NCBI GenBank assembly: GCA_035516255.1
Contig: DATJAL010000005.1
Coordinates: 1-64,000 of the forward strand
Direction of reading: 5' to 3'
Origin: Chitinivibrionales bacterium
Lineage (GTDB): Bacteria; Fibrobacterota; Chitinivibrionia; Chitinivibrionales; FEN-1185
DNA: 64,000 nt
Positions 6,879 through 15,819 of this stretch are shown here, piece by piece; positions within the stretch are counted from its first letter, which is position 1; each line of letters starts with the position of its first letter. The translations under genes and the position numbers were made by a program. The notes beneath the pieces were generated by a model. It made no database searches and was not told where the DNA came from. It worked only from the letters and a program-made list of their open reading frames with translations.

Positions 6879-9800
6879 GCTTCCTTCTTTCTCTTCTCAC
6901 GCATGAGGCACAAATAAGCGTCTTCGAGCGTCGGAGGCGCCGGCAGGGCCTGCGGATGCGGAATCGCGTCCGCGATGCAGCGCACCTGGATGCGGCCGCG
7001 GTCGCCGATGCGATGGACCACCGCCGCCGAGGCGGCAAACGAGTCGTATTCCCCTGCGTCAATGGTTGCCTGCCAGACGCGGCCGGCGGCCCGGCCGAGC
7101 ATATCGGCGGGAGTGCCCTCGTAGCGCAATTCGCCTGACATGAGCACCGCCAGCCGGTTGCAGGACGAGGAAATGTCCTCGATGACGTGGGTGGAAAAAA
7201 TGACGATTCGATCGCGGCCCAGCTCCGCCAGGAGGTTGCGAAACCGGATGCGCTCGCCGGGATCGAGCCCCGCGGTGGGCTCGTCGACGATCAGGATGCG
7301 CGGCAGATGCAGCAGGATTTGCGCGATGCCGATGCGCTGCCGCATGCCGCCCGAAAACGACCCGATGGTCCCGCGTGCATGCTCGGTCATATGGACCTCC
7401 GAAAGCACCTGGCCGATTCGATCTTTGCGCAGCGTGGGGTCGTGCAGGCCCTTGAGGATGGCCTGGTAATCGAGGAATTCCCATGCTGTCAAGTTCGGGT
7501 AGCTCCCGAATTCCTGCGGCAGGTACCCGATGAGGCCTTGCAGTTCCTCGCGGTGCCGGGCAGTGTCCCTGCCGTTGATGTACACCTTGCCGTAGGTCTG
7601 ATCGTAGACGCCCGCCACGATGCGCATGAGCGTGCTCTTGCCGGCGCCGTTTGGGCCGAGAAGCCCGTACATGCCCGGCTCGATGTGCAGGCTCACGCCC
7701 TTAAGCGCGTGGAAGGTAGGACGGCGCCGTCCGGGCAGGGGCAGGTTCTTTACAAAGGCGCAATAAGCGGCCGCAAGGCCGCCCCAGGGCTTCGGCCATT
7801 GGCCCGCGCGGAAATCCGGGCGGCCATCCAGCCATCTGGCCGTTGCAAGCACGGCAAGGGCCGTGTACCATACAAAACCCGCCGCCGCCACCACGTGGAG
7901 CCTGTTCCACCGGAATTGAAAGAACACCAAATTTGCCCCGGGGATCGACCACCGGATTGCCTCCAGGATCCGCAACTCAGCATCCGCCCCAAATCCCTTC
8001 CATAGCCGCCGGCATAGCCGGAAGACGCCGAATTTCTTGACAAAAAACAACAGGTAACCATAGGCGACCACGGCAAAGACGGCCTGCCACAACTCGCTTT
8101 CGAGATACCAGTAGACAAAATAGACAAGAAACGCGAGCAGAGGCGCCTGCCACAGCAGGCCTCCCCAATCGGCGGCGCCCGGTTCCCGCGAGACCGCGTC
8201 CACAGCGTCGCCCCATTCCCTGGAAAAACGACCCGGCATGCCGTAGAGCTTCTGGACGTTGCGTATCGTGATCGATACCGGTTCCGCGCCTTTTCCGGCG
8301 GGCGCCGCGCGCCGCAGGCTGGAACGGACGAACCACACCGCTGCCGGAATGGCCGCTGCCGCGATAACCAGGTCGCAAAGCCGCCACACCGGGTTGTCGA
8401 CATTCAGGAATATCAGGACTGCCGCAAGCGCAAAACCGGAAAGCTGAACCGCGTTGACCTTCCAGGAAAGGCCGCGCAGATACGCGAGCGAGGATTCCAG
8501 GCCAAGGTAACAAGTCGGGAGAAATACCAGCGTGAAGAGCGCGGCGGAGATTATCCCTCCGATCACCGTGAGGGCGAAGGGGGCGCCGATGGAGCCGAGC
8601 GTCCCGGCATTTCCGAGTGCGAGGGGCAGCATCCCTGCCGCGGTGGTGATTGCGGTGATAATAATGGGGCGTATCCGGTCCTGTCCCGCGGTGATGAGCG
8701 CCCGCGCCGTTGAGAAGCCGCGGCCGCGCAGCACGCGCACGAAATCGATGAGGATTATGCCGTTGCCCACCACGACCCCGAGCAGGATCAGAAAACCCAT
8801 CAGCGAGTTCGCGTTAAGCAGGTTGCGGCCGGTGGCGGACAACAGCCAGAAGGCGCCGATTGCCGCCAGCGGAATCGAGAGCATCATCACGAGTGGCGCG
8901 GTGAGGGATTCGAACACCGCCGCGAGGATCATGAAAATAAGCAGAACCGCGGCCCCGATGAGGTAGACAAAGTCGCTCAACCCGCTTTGCCCGTGAACGG
9001 ATTCCACCGAAAGCCCGTTCGGAAAGGTCATGGCGGCCAGGATATTGTCGACCTCCTGCCGCGAGGCCCGCAAAAGCTCCCGGGACGCGGCAATATCGTC
9101 TGTAAATCGGTAGGTTATCTGGATGCGGTGCTCTTGATTGGCCCTGTTGATGCTCGCGGGACCGCTGGCGCGTATGATTTGGCTCACCTCGTTGAGAAGG
9201 TGGTCCGTTCCGTCGGATGCGGCGATGGGAACGTTGCTCAGTTCGTCGAGGGTCTTGGTGTCGCCGGCCGCGTCCTTGCGGCCCGCTGAGGCGCCCGCCT
9301 GCTGCTGCACCGAGGCGGCCTTCGATGTCACCATGATGTCGTACTGGTCGGCGCCCTGCTTGAAGGTGAGGCCCGAAGCCATCTCCTGTGTGAACCCGGA
9401 AAGTTCGGATGCGACGGACTGCAGCCCGATCCCGTATTGCCGCATGAGCCGGGCATCGAACAGCAGATGGACTTCGCCTTGACGCCCAGGAATATCGAGC
9501 TGGACCGATTGCACGGAGGGGAGGTTTTGCAACTCGTACCTGATGTTGTCGGCGACCGCCTCCATCTGCGAAAAGTCGTCGCCGCGCACCGTGACGGTCT
9601 CGTCCTGGCCGCCGCCCATGAGCAGCTGCATCCTCGCCGCCGAAACGGCCCCGCCGGGCGCGCCTCGGTAACGCGAACTTGATGCAGGCTGGGAAAAGCC
9701 CACGCTTCCGAGCTGGAAATTGTCGAGCCTCTTCTGGATGTCCGACTTGACCTGCGCGAGGCTCCTGCCGGCGACGCCGCCGAAATCATCCCGGAGCTTT

Positions 9801-11617
9801 ATGGTGAGCACGGCCTCGTCCTCGTACACCATGCTCAGGAGATCGCGGGCCTCCGCGATGCCCTGCAGCCGTTTTTCCAACTCGCGCACGGCGAAATCCG
9901 TCTTGTCAAGCGTGGCGCCCGCCGGCATGGTGAGGTACAGGGAAAACTGGTTGGCTTGGGCCTGAGGCGCGGCCTCGCCCCCCTGCAGCAGGCACACGCC
10001 GAGGGAGGCCAAAAACACGGCCGTCGCCCCGCAGACGGTCGGCACCGGATGGCGCAGCGCCCCCTTGAGCAGGACGCGGTAAAAACGGACGGCGGGGGTG
10101 TGAAATCCGACCTTCCTGAAAGTAAAGCCCTGCCGGTGCCGCCGCAGCCCGAGCAGCACCGCCGTCGGCACCAGCAGAAAGGCGGTGAGGAGCGCTATGA
10201 AAAGCGTCGCGATCACCGAAACGCCCACGTGCTTGCCGATGAGCCGGATCGTGAAATCGGACGCGAACAGGAAGGGAACGAAAACGATCGCCGTGGTGAG
10301 CGTCGACGCAAGCACGGGCCGGAAGACCTCGGCCGTGCCCCGGACAACCGCCCGCTCAGCCTCCAGCCCGCGTCCCGCGAGTCGGTAGATGTTTTCCATG
10401 ACCACGACGCTGCTGTCCACCAGCATCCCGACGGCGAGGGCCATGCCCACCAGGGTGAGGCTGTTGAGGGTGATCCCGGTGATATAAAACAAGTTGAAAG
10501 CTCCGAGCACGGACACCGGAATCGCGGCCGCGACGATCAGCGTGAGGCGCAGGTTGCGCAGAAATACCCACAGCACCCACACCGCCAAGAGGCACCCGAT
10601 GACCGCAAGCATCGCGATCTGGTTGAGCCCCTGCTCGATGTCGTCGGCGGTGTTTGCCTGGACAACGATCTGCACGTCCTGCGGCGCCAGGGTCCGGTTG
10701 AGCCTTGCCACGGCCGCCTGCACGGCGTGCGAGAGGTCGATCATGTTCGCCTGCGCGTCGCGCACCAGCTGCACGGTGACCGCATCCTTCCCGTTCACCC
10801 GGCTTAGCGTGGTGGGTTCCTTGACTCCGTAGAAGACCTTGGCGATGTCTTTGAGAAACACCTTTCCGTTCCTGTTGCTCACCATGATGTCTTCGATGTC
10901 CGACAGTTTCCGGAACTCCGCGTCCACGTTGACGAAGAATCGCCTCCCCCCCTCGCGGATCGCGCCCGCGTACTCGCGGGCGTTGTTGTTCCTTGCGAGG
11001 AGGTTCTGGATGCGGCTGGGGGTGATGCCCGCCGCCCGGCAGGCGTCATCGTCCATGACGATCTCAACCGTCTTGCTGCGGCCGCCGAACACCTGGGCGC
11101 TGGCCACGCCGTCCACGTCGGAAAGGGCGGGCGCGATTTGCTGGTCCGCGATGTTGCGCAGGCGGTCGACGCCTCCGCCGCCGCGCACCTGGAGGGTCAT
11201 GAACTGGTTGACGGCCGACTCCGTGTTCACCTTGTCGACCGTGACGGTGAACTGCGGAGGTATCTGCGAATCCGCCTTGACAAGGGCAACCTGCTGCTGC
11301 AGCTTGAGGAAGGCGTACTTGACGTTCACGTCCTTGTCGAAATAGACGTAGATGGTGCCGCGCTTGGGCTCCGAATACGAGAGGATACTCTCCACTCTGT
11401 CAAGAAGCGCCGCCGCGCCTTCCAGCGGGATCACGGCGCTGTTCTCCATGTAGGAAGGGTCCACGTCGATACGGCTGGCGACGCGGATGAGCAGCATGGG
11501 CAGTTCGGTGTCCGGGTAAAGCTCGAGCGGCAGGTTGCGCAGGGAAACGATTCCCATGAGGCAGATGCCCGCGAAGAGCACGCCTATCAGAATCTTGCGG
11601 TTGAAAAGCTTGATCAT
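6875..11617 (-). CDS. RND efflux permease fused to an ABC transporter ATPase domain
   Basis: A single frame of 1580 residues starting at ATG 11617 (MIKLFNRKILIG); an in-frame start at 11698 would overlap the upstream gene. Residues about 1-1035 are a complete HAE-type RND pump: N-terminal TM1, LELYPDTELPML, porter domains, LVDSSVVVMEN in TM4, and GVVVGNGIILIDF in the second half. Then come two TM segments (about 1045-1092), an ABC-like first strand ITIRNVQKLYG (about 1115), an insertion with about three more TM segments (1145-1255), and a full nucleotide-binding domain: Walker A GPNGAGKST (about 1315), signature SFSGGMRQR, Walker B ILIVDEPTAGLDP and H-loop FSTHVIED. RND pumps use the proton gradient and ABC domains use ATP; having both in one chain is very unusual. 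The next gene encodes a matching ABC-2 permease. Confidence 0.9.
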   Translation of the reverse strand: MIKLFNRKILIGVLFAGICLMGIVSLRNLPLELYPDTELPMLLIRVASRIDVDPSYMENSAVIPLEGAAALLDRVESILSYSEPKRGTIYVYFDKDVNVKYAFLKLQQQVALVKADSQIPPQFTVTVDKVNTESAVNQFMTLQVRGGGGVDRLRNIADQQIAPALSDVDGVASAQVFGGRSKTVEIVMDDDACRAAGITPSRIQNLLARNNNAREYAGAIREGGRRFFVNVDAEFRKLSDIEDIMVSNRNGKVFLKDIAKVFYGVKEPTTLSRVNGKDAVTVQLVRDAQANMIDLSHAVQAAVARLNRTLAPQDVQIVVQANTADDIEQGLNQIAMLAVIGCLLAVWVLWVFLRNLRLTLIVAAAIPVSVLGAFNLFYITGITLNSLTLVGMALAVGMLVDSSVVVMENIYRLAGRGLEAERAVVRGTAEVFRPVLASTLTTAIVFVPFLFASDFTIRLIGKHVGVSVIATLFIALLTAFLLVPTAVLLGLRRHRQGFTFRKVGFHTPAVRFYRVLLKGALRHPVPTVCGATAVFLASLGVCLLQGGEAAPQAQANQFSLYLTMPAGATLDKTDFAVRELEKRLQGIAEARDLLSMVYEDEAVLTIKLRDDFGGVAGRSLAQVKSDIQKRLDNFQLGSVGFSQPASSSRYRGAPGGAVSAARMQLLMGGGQDETVTVRGDDFSQMEAVADNIRYELQNLPSVQSVQLDIPGRQGEVHLLFDARLMRQYGIGLQSVASELSGFTQEMASGLTFKQGADQYDIMVTSKAASVQQQAGASAGRKDAAGDTKTLDELSNVPIAASDGTDHLLNEVSQIIRASGPASINRANQEHRIQITYRFTDDIAASRELLRASRQEVDNILAAMTFPNGLSVESVHGQSGLSDFVYLIGAAVLLIFMILAAVFESLTAPLVMMLSIPLAAIGAFWLLSATGRNLLNANSLMGFLILLGVVVGNGIILIDFVRVLRGRGFSTARALITAGQDRIRPIIITAITTAAGMLPLALGNAGTLGSIGAPFALTVIGGIISAALFTLVFLPTCYLGLESSLAYLRGLSWKVNAVQLSGFALAAVLIFLNVDNPVWRLCDLVIAAAAIPAAVWFVRSSLRRAAPAGKGAEPVSITIRNVQKLYGMPGRFSREWGDAVDAVSREPGAADWGGLLWQAPLLAFLVYFVYWYLESELWQAVFAVVAYGYLLFFVKKFGVFRLCRRLWKGFGADAELRILEAIRWSIPGANLVFFQFRWNRLHVVAAAGFVWYTALAVLATARWLDGRPDFRAGQWPKPWGGLAAAYCAFVKNLPLPGRRRPTFHALKGVSLHIEPGMYGLLGPNGAGKSTLMRIVAGVYDQTYGKVYINGRDTARHREELQGLIGYLPQEFGSYPNLTAWEFLDYQAILKGLHDPTLRKDRIGQVLSEVHMTEHARGTIGSFSGGMRQRIGIAQILLHLPRILIVDEPTAGLDPGERIRFRNLLAELGRDRIVIFSTHVIEDISSSCNRLAVLMSGELRYEGTPADMLGRAAGRVWQATIDAGEYDSFAASAAVVHRIGDRGRIQVRCIADAIPHPQALPAPPTLEDAYLCLMREKRKKEA

Positions 11618-11654
11618 GTGAATGCCTGTCTGCAACGCACCCGCCGATGCCGGC

Positions 11655-14600
11655 TCATTTCTTGCGCCGTGTACCCTGTACGATCTCGTCCACGACATCG
11701 TACACGCAGGGAATGACCACCAGCGTGAGGAGCGTTGAGGCGGCCAGGCCGCCCATCACCGCAAGGGCCATGGGCGTGCGCAGCGCGGCCCCTTCCCCGA
11801 ATCCGAACGCGAGGGGAAGGAGCGCAAGGATCGTCGTGAGGCTCGTGATCACGATGGGCCGGAACCGGCGCTCTCCCGCCGCAAGGATCGCCTCGCGGCG
11901 CGAGACGCCCTCAAGCCGCAATTGACGGATGGCATCGAGGAGCACGATGGCGTTGCTCACCACGATGCCCACGAGCATGATCACCCCGATCAGCGCCATA
12001 ATGTTGAACGATTTCCCCAGAATAAAGAACAGGGGCACCACCCCTATTACGGCAAGGGGCACGGTGCAGATGATGACGAAGGGATGGACCAGGGATTCGA
12101 GCTGCGCCGCCAGAACCATGTAGACAAGAAGGATGGCCAATGCAAGCGCGGCAACGAGGCCTTGGAACGATTCGGCGCGCTTCTGTTCGTCTCCCGATAT
12201 TTCCAGCCGGCATCCCGGCGGAAGCTCCATCGCGCCGAGCCTCTGACGAACGCGCTGCATCACGTTGCTGAATGCCGCACCCCCGGCGAGCCCGGCCGTG
12301 ATCCGTGCCAACCGTGTTTGGTCGTGACGCAGGATTTCCTTTGGGGAAAAACCCTGCTTCACCTGCGCCACGTCCTGGAGGGGAACGCTGGAACCGGCCT
12401 CGACAAGCATGAACCTCGAGAGCTGCGGCCTGGTCATGGCCGGAAATTTGACGGTGATGTCCTTGAGCTCGCCGTTGCGGTTCCATTGCCCGGCGTTCCT
12501 GCCAAGCAGTTCGTCGGAAAGCTGGGTCGCGATGTCGGCGGCGCTGGCATTGTAGTCGCCGGCCCGGAGTCTGTCGACGACTATCTCGATGGAGGGGGCT
12601 CCCTGCTCGAAGTTTGAGGACACGTTCGCCAGTCCGGGGACCTTCCGCAGCGCGACGGCGATGGAGTCGGCGGCCTTCTCCAATATGTCAAGATCGTCGC
12701 CCTTCACCTGCACCACCACCGGAGGCTCGCCCCGGCCCAGCACGTTTTGCAGCACGTTCTGCTCCGGCTTGTATTGGATGGTGACCCCGACTCCCGCGAT
12801 GCCGGACTTTGAGAGAAGGGCCGCCGCCCGCGCGGCGTCCATGGTCCGGCGCGGATCGAGCACCACCCGTATTTCGGCGGTGTTCTCGTCCTGCGGCTGA
12901 TTATTGGACGTCGCGATGCTGGTCGTCACCACCGGCCCGCTTTCGCTGTAAACGGTTTGTACGGCGTCGCCGAGCACCGATTTGATGAGGTTTTCGATGC
13001 CGCTTACGGTTTGCGCCGTCCGCTGAAGGCTCGTACCTTCTGGAAGATGCACGGCAACGGTGAACTGGCGGGACCCGACGGCGGGGAAAAATTCGGTGCC
13101 CACGAAGGGTATCATGGCCGCGCTTCCGGCCATGAGCGCGGTCGCGCAGACCAAAACCGTGCGCCGCCGTGAGAGCGCTTTTTCGAGAAGGTCGCGGTAC
13201 CAGGCGAACCGCAGAGACCGGTGCAGCTGCCTTTTTCCGAGAAACCGCGACGCCAGCATCGGAATGAGGCTGAGCGCCACGACGAGGGACGAGAACAGCG
13301 CGAACGTCACCGTCCACGCCTGGTCGCGGAACAGCTCCGCGGAAATCCCGTGCATGTACACGATCGGAAGAAAGACCACCACGGTCGTGATGGTCGAGGC
13401 GAGCACCGCGGTTCCCACCTGGGCCGTTCCCTTGACCGCCGCTTCACGGATGGGAATTCCCGACTCGAAATTCCTGATGATGTTCTCCACCACGACCACG
13501 GCGTCATCCACGAGGCGGCCCGCGGCGAGCGCCAGCCCTCCCAGAGTCATGAGGTTGAGCGTGAGCCCCCGGAAGTACATCAGGTTGAACGTCGCGACGA
13601 TGGAAAAGGGGATCGCAACGCCGATGATGACCGTCGGTCCGAGTTGCCGCAGGAAAAAAAGGAGGACAAGGATCGCAAGAAATATCCCGACGAGGGCCGC
13701 CTGCTTCATTTCGCCTATCGATTCATCGATGAATTTGCCCTGGTTCGCGACAATCGTGAATTCGTACCCGGGCAGCGTTGCGCGCAGATGCTCTATTTCA
13801 TGCACGATTTCATTCACGGCGGTAATGGTGTTGAACCTGCTTTCCTTGTACACCCGGAGCCCGATGCACCGCACGCCGTTGATACGGGCGATGTTCTGCG
13901 GATCCTTGTTGCACAGCGCCACGGTCGCGACATCCTTGAGGCGTATCGGCGTCTTGGCCGCCGCAGAGGTGTCCTGGCCGGTCGACGGAACTGCGTTCTG
14001 GCTGAAGCCGACGACAAGGTCTTCGAAGTCGGCGAGCGAGTTGAACACGCCCGTGCCTTTCACGACGTACTTGAGCCCAAGCTCGGTGATCGATCCGCCC
14101 GACACGTTCCGGTTGAAGTTCTGTATCTGCGTGGCGATCGCGGCCGCCGACAGGCCGTATGCCTGCAAGAGATAATCGTTGGTCTTTATTTCCACCTCGT
14201 CCTGGTCTTGGCCGCAGATCTCGACGTCCGCGATCCCCGGTTGCCGTATTATCTCGGTCCGCACGCAGGTTTCGGCGGTCTTGCGCATCGCGTTCATGTC
14301 GTCGATTTTCCTGTTTGAGAATGCCAGTATCATGACGGGCTCGTCGTTGGGATCGTAATGCGTGACGTCGACGGCGTCCATGTCGGAAGTCTGGGCGAAT
14401 GCCGTGACCGCCTTTTGTAAATCAAGGAGCGCCTCGTTCATGTCGGTGTTCCAGGCATACTCCACAGTGATGTGGCCCATGCCGACGGCGCAGGTTGAAT
14501 ACACGCCGGACGCGCCGCGCTGGCGAACGGCCAGCGCCTCAAGTTTCTGCACGTACTGTTTCTCGATTTCCTCGGGAGGCCGCTCGCCCGCAGTGAGGGC

Positions 14601-14744
14601 GATATACAAGCGGGGATTGTTGAGGGTCGGGAAGAGCTCCATGCCGAGCCGTTTGTACGAAAGCGCGCCCAGCAGGAGCACGGCCAGGGCGGCCATGAGA
14701 ACTGCCACCGGGTTCTTCACCGAAAATGCGACGAGTTTTTGCAT
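11655..14744 (-). CDS. RND efflux permease (HAE/AcrB-type)
   Basis: A 1029-residue inner-membrane proton-driven pump of normal family length. The N-terminal helix is followed by LGMELFPTLNNPRL. The proton-relay Asp pair is present in TM4 (LVDDAVVVVEN), and the second half carries GIVVSNAIVLLDAIRQLR. The periplasmic porter and docking domains are intact. It begins 14 bases after the adaptor gene and ends 37 bases before the RND-ABC fusion, inside one operon. With the neighbouring adaptor and TolC-like channel it should form a tripartite efflux pump. Two different RND chains side by side suggest a heteromeric pump, as in MdtBC, which is inference. Confidence 0.9.
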   Translation of the reverse strand: MQKLVAFSVKNPVAVLMAALAVLLLGALSYKRLGMELFPTLNNPRLYIALTAGERPPEEIEKQYVQKLEALAVRQRGASGVYSTCAVGMGHITVEYAWNTDMNEALLDLQKAVTAFAQTSDMDAVDVTHYDPNDEPVMILAFSNRKIDDMNAMRKTAETCVRTEIIRQPGIADVEICGQDQDEVEIKTNDYLLQAYGLSAAAIATQIQNFNRNVSGGSITELGLKYVVKGTGVFNSLADFEDLVVGFSQNAVPSTGQDTSAAAKTPIRLKDVATVALCNKDPQNIARINGVRCIGLRVYKESRFNTITAVNEIVHEIEHLRATLPGYEFTIVANQGKFIDESIGEMKQAALVGIFLAILVLLFFLRQLGPTVIIGVAIPFSIVATFNLMYFRGLTLNLMTLGGLALAAGRLVDDAVVVVENIIRNFESGIPIREAAVKGTAQVGTAVLASTITTVVVFLPIVYMHGISAELFRDQAWTVTFALFSSLVVALSLIPMLASRFLGKRQLHRSLRFAWYRDLLEKALSRRRTVLVCATALMAGSAAMIPFVGTEFFPAVGSRQFTVAVHLPEGTSLQRTAQTVSGIENLIKSVLGDAVQTVYSESGPVVTTSIATSNNQPQDENTAEIRVVLDPRRTMDAARAAALLSKSGIAGVGVTIQYKPEQNVLQNVLGRGEPPVVVQVKGDDLDILEKAADSIAVALRKVPGLANVSSNFEQGAPSIEIVVDRLRAGDYNASAADIATQLSDELLGRNAGQWNRNGELKDITVKFPAMTRPQLSRFMLVEAGSSVPLQDVAQVKQGFSPKEILRHDQTRLARITAGLAGGAAFSNVMQRVRQRLGAMELPPGCRLEISGDEQKRAESFQGLVAALALAILLVYMVLAAQLESLVHPFVIICTVPLAVIGVVPLFFILGKSFNIMALIGVIMLVGIVVSNAIVLLDAIRQLRLEGVSRREAILAAGERRFRPIVITSLTTILALLPLAFGFGEGAALRTPMALAVMGGLAASTLLTLVVIPCVYDVVDEIVQGTRRKK

Positions 14745-14758
14745 GGCGGTTTGCCGGG

Positions 14759-15814
14759 TTACTCCAGAACCTTCACCCGGCTGCCGTCCTGAAGGGTCTC
14801 GAAGCCCTTAACGACCAATCGATCCCCCACCGAGACTCCCTGGAGTATCTCGATCCGGTTGTCGCTTTCTATGCCGGTCTTGATCGCGCGAAGCTGGGCC
14901 CGGCCCCGGTCCACCACAAAGACGCTGTGGCCCTTGAGGTCGGAAAGCACCACGGTCTTGGGAACAACAACCGTGCTGTCTTTGTGCGCGACCACGATGT
15001 CGGCCTTGACGAACATCCCGGGAAGGAATTTCTTCCCCGAGTTGTTGATGATGCATACGGCCTCGAACGTGCGCGATGTCGGGTCTATAGCGGGAGAAAT
15101 CTGCGAAACAGTACCCATGACAGTGTCATTTTGCACTGTGTAGTTGGTGACCAGCACGGTCTGGCCGAGGCGAAGGTCGGCCATGTCCTGCGCGGGCAGT
15201 TTGCACTGAAGGTAGAGACGGGAATATTCCATGGCCGACAGCATCACCGATCCGCTGGGCACCCTGGTGTTCTGCGTGTAATACGGAAGCGCGGTGAGCA
15301 CACCCGCAAACGGGGTCTTGATGAACAGTTTGGACTCCTTGAACGCTGCGTCCGTATAATTGTATTTGGCGTTGGAGTACGCAAGTTGTGCGTTCTGCAG
15401 ATCGTTGGATGCGGCCCCGCCCTTGTCGTACAGCGACTGTTCCTGCGAAAGCGTGTTCCGCGCTATGTCTTGTGAAAGCTTCTGGGCTTCCACGCGGTTG
15501 GTGCTTTCATAATCCTCGTCGGAAAGCCTGATGATGGTGTCTGTCTCCTCGACCCAGTCGTTGAGGGCGTACGGCTTCTTCGTTCGCGGGTTTACCTGCA
15601 GGCTGTAATACGCCGTCACCTCACTCGATAGCGTGACTTCCTTTTCGGCATTTACGGTCCCGGTCGTCTCCAGGAGCCGCGAAATCGATTGCGGCTTCAC
15701 CTCCTGAGCCGAAACCGGCACGATGACCGTGGTGCCGTCTTGCGATTGCTGGCTCCCGCAGGAGGCCAGAATCATGGCGGCGACGCCGCCGAGGACCATC
15801 TTGACTGTGCGCAT
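14759..15814 (-). CDS. RND efflux periplasmic adaptor (membrane fusion protein), lipoprotein
   Basis: The start is ATG 15814 (MRTVKMVLGG), with AAGGA about 10 bases upstream. The signal ends in a lipobox (LASC), anchoring it to a membrane as AcrA-type adaptors are. The order of parts is typical: beta-barrel and lipoyl segments around VTLSSEVTAYYS, an alpha-helical hairpin (DEDYESTNRVEAQKLSQD to FKESKLF), the second lipoyl half FIKTPFAGVL, a beta-barrel domain, and the membrane-proximal domain near KGHSVFVVDRG. It lies between the TolC-like gene and the RND pump in the expected order. Adaptors of this family bridge the inner-membrane pump and the outer-membrane channel. Confidence 0.9.
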   Translation of the reverse strand: MRTVKMVLGGVAAMILASCGSQQSQDGTTVIVPVSAQEVKPQSISRLLETTGTVNAEKEVTLSSEVTAYYSLQVNPRTKKPYALNDWVEETDTIIRLSDEDYESTNRVEAQKLSQDIARNTLSQEQSLYDKGGAASNDLQNAQLAYSNAKYNYTDAAFKESKLFIKTPFAGVLTALPYYTQNTRVPSGSVMLSAMEYSRLYLQCKLPAQDMADLRLGQTVLVTNYTVQNDTVMGTVSQISPAIDPTSRTFEAVCIINNSGKKFLPGMFVKADIVVAHKDSTVVVPKTVVLSDLKGHSVFVVDRGRAQLRAIKTGIESDNRIEILQGVSVGDRLVVKGFETLQDGSRVKVLE

Positions 15815-15819
15815 GCCGT

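Noticed and set aside
13060-14318. Two long plus-strand frames (over 360 codons)
   Set aside because: They are antisense to the RND permease gene, Arg/Pro/His-rich and without start signals. They result from high GC at third positions.
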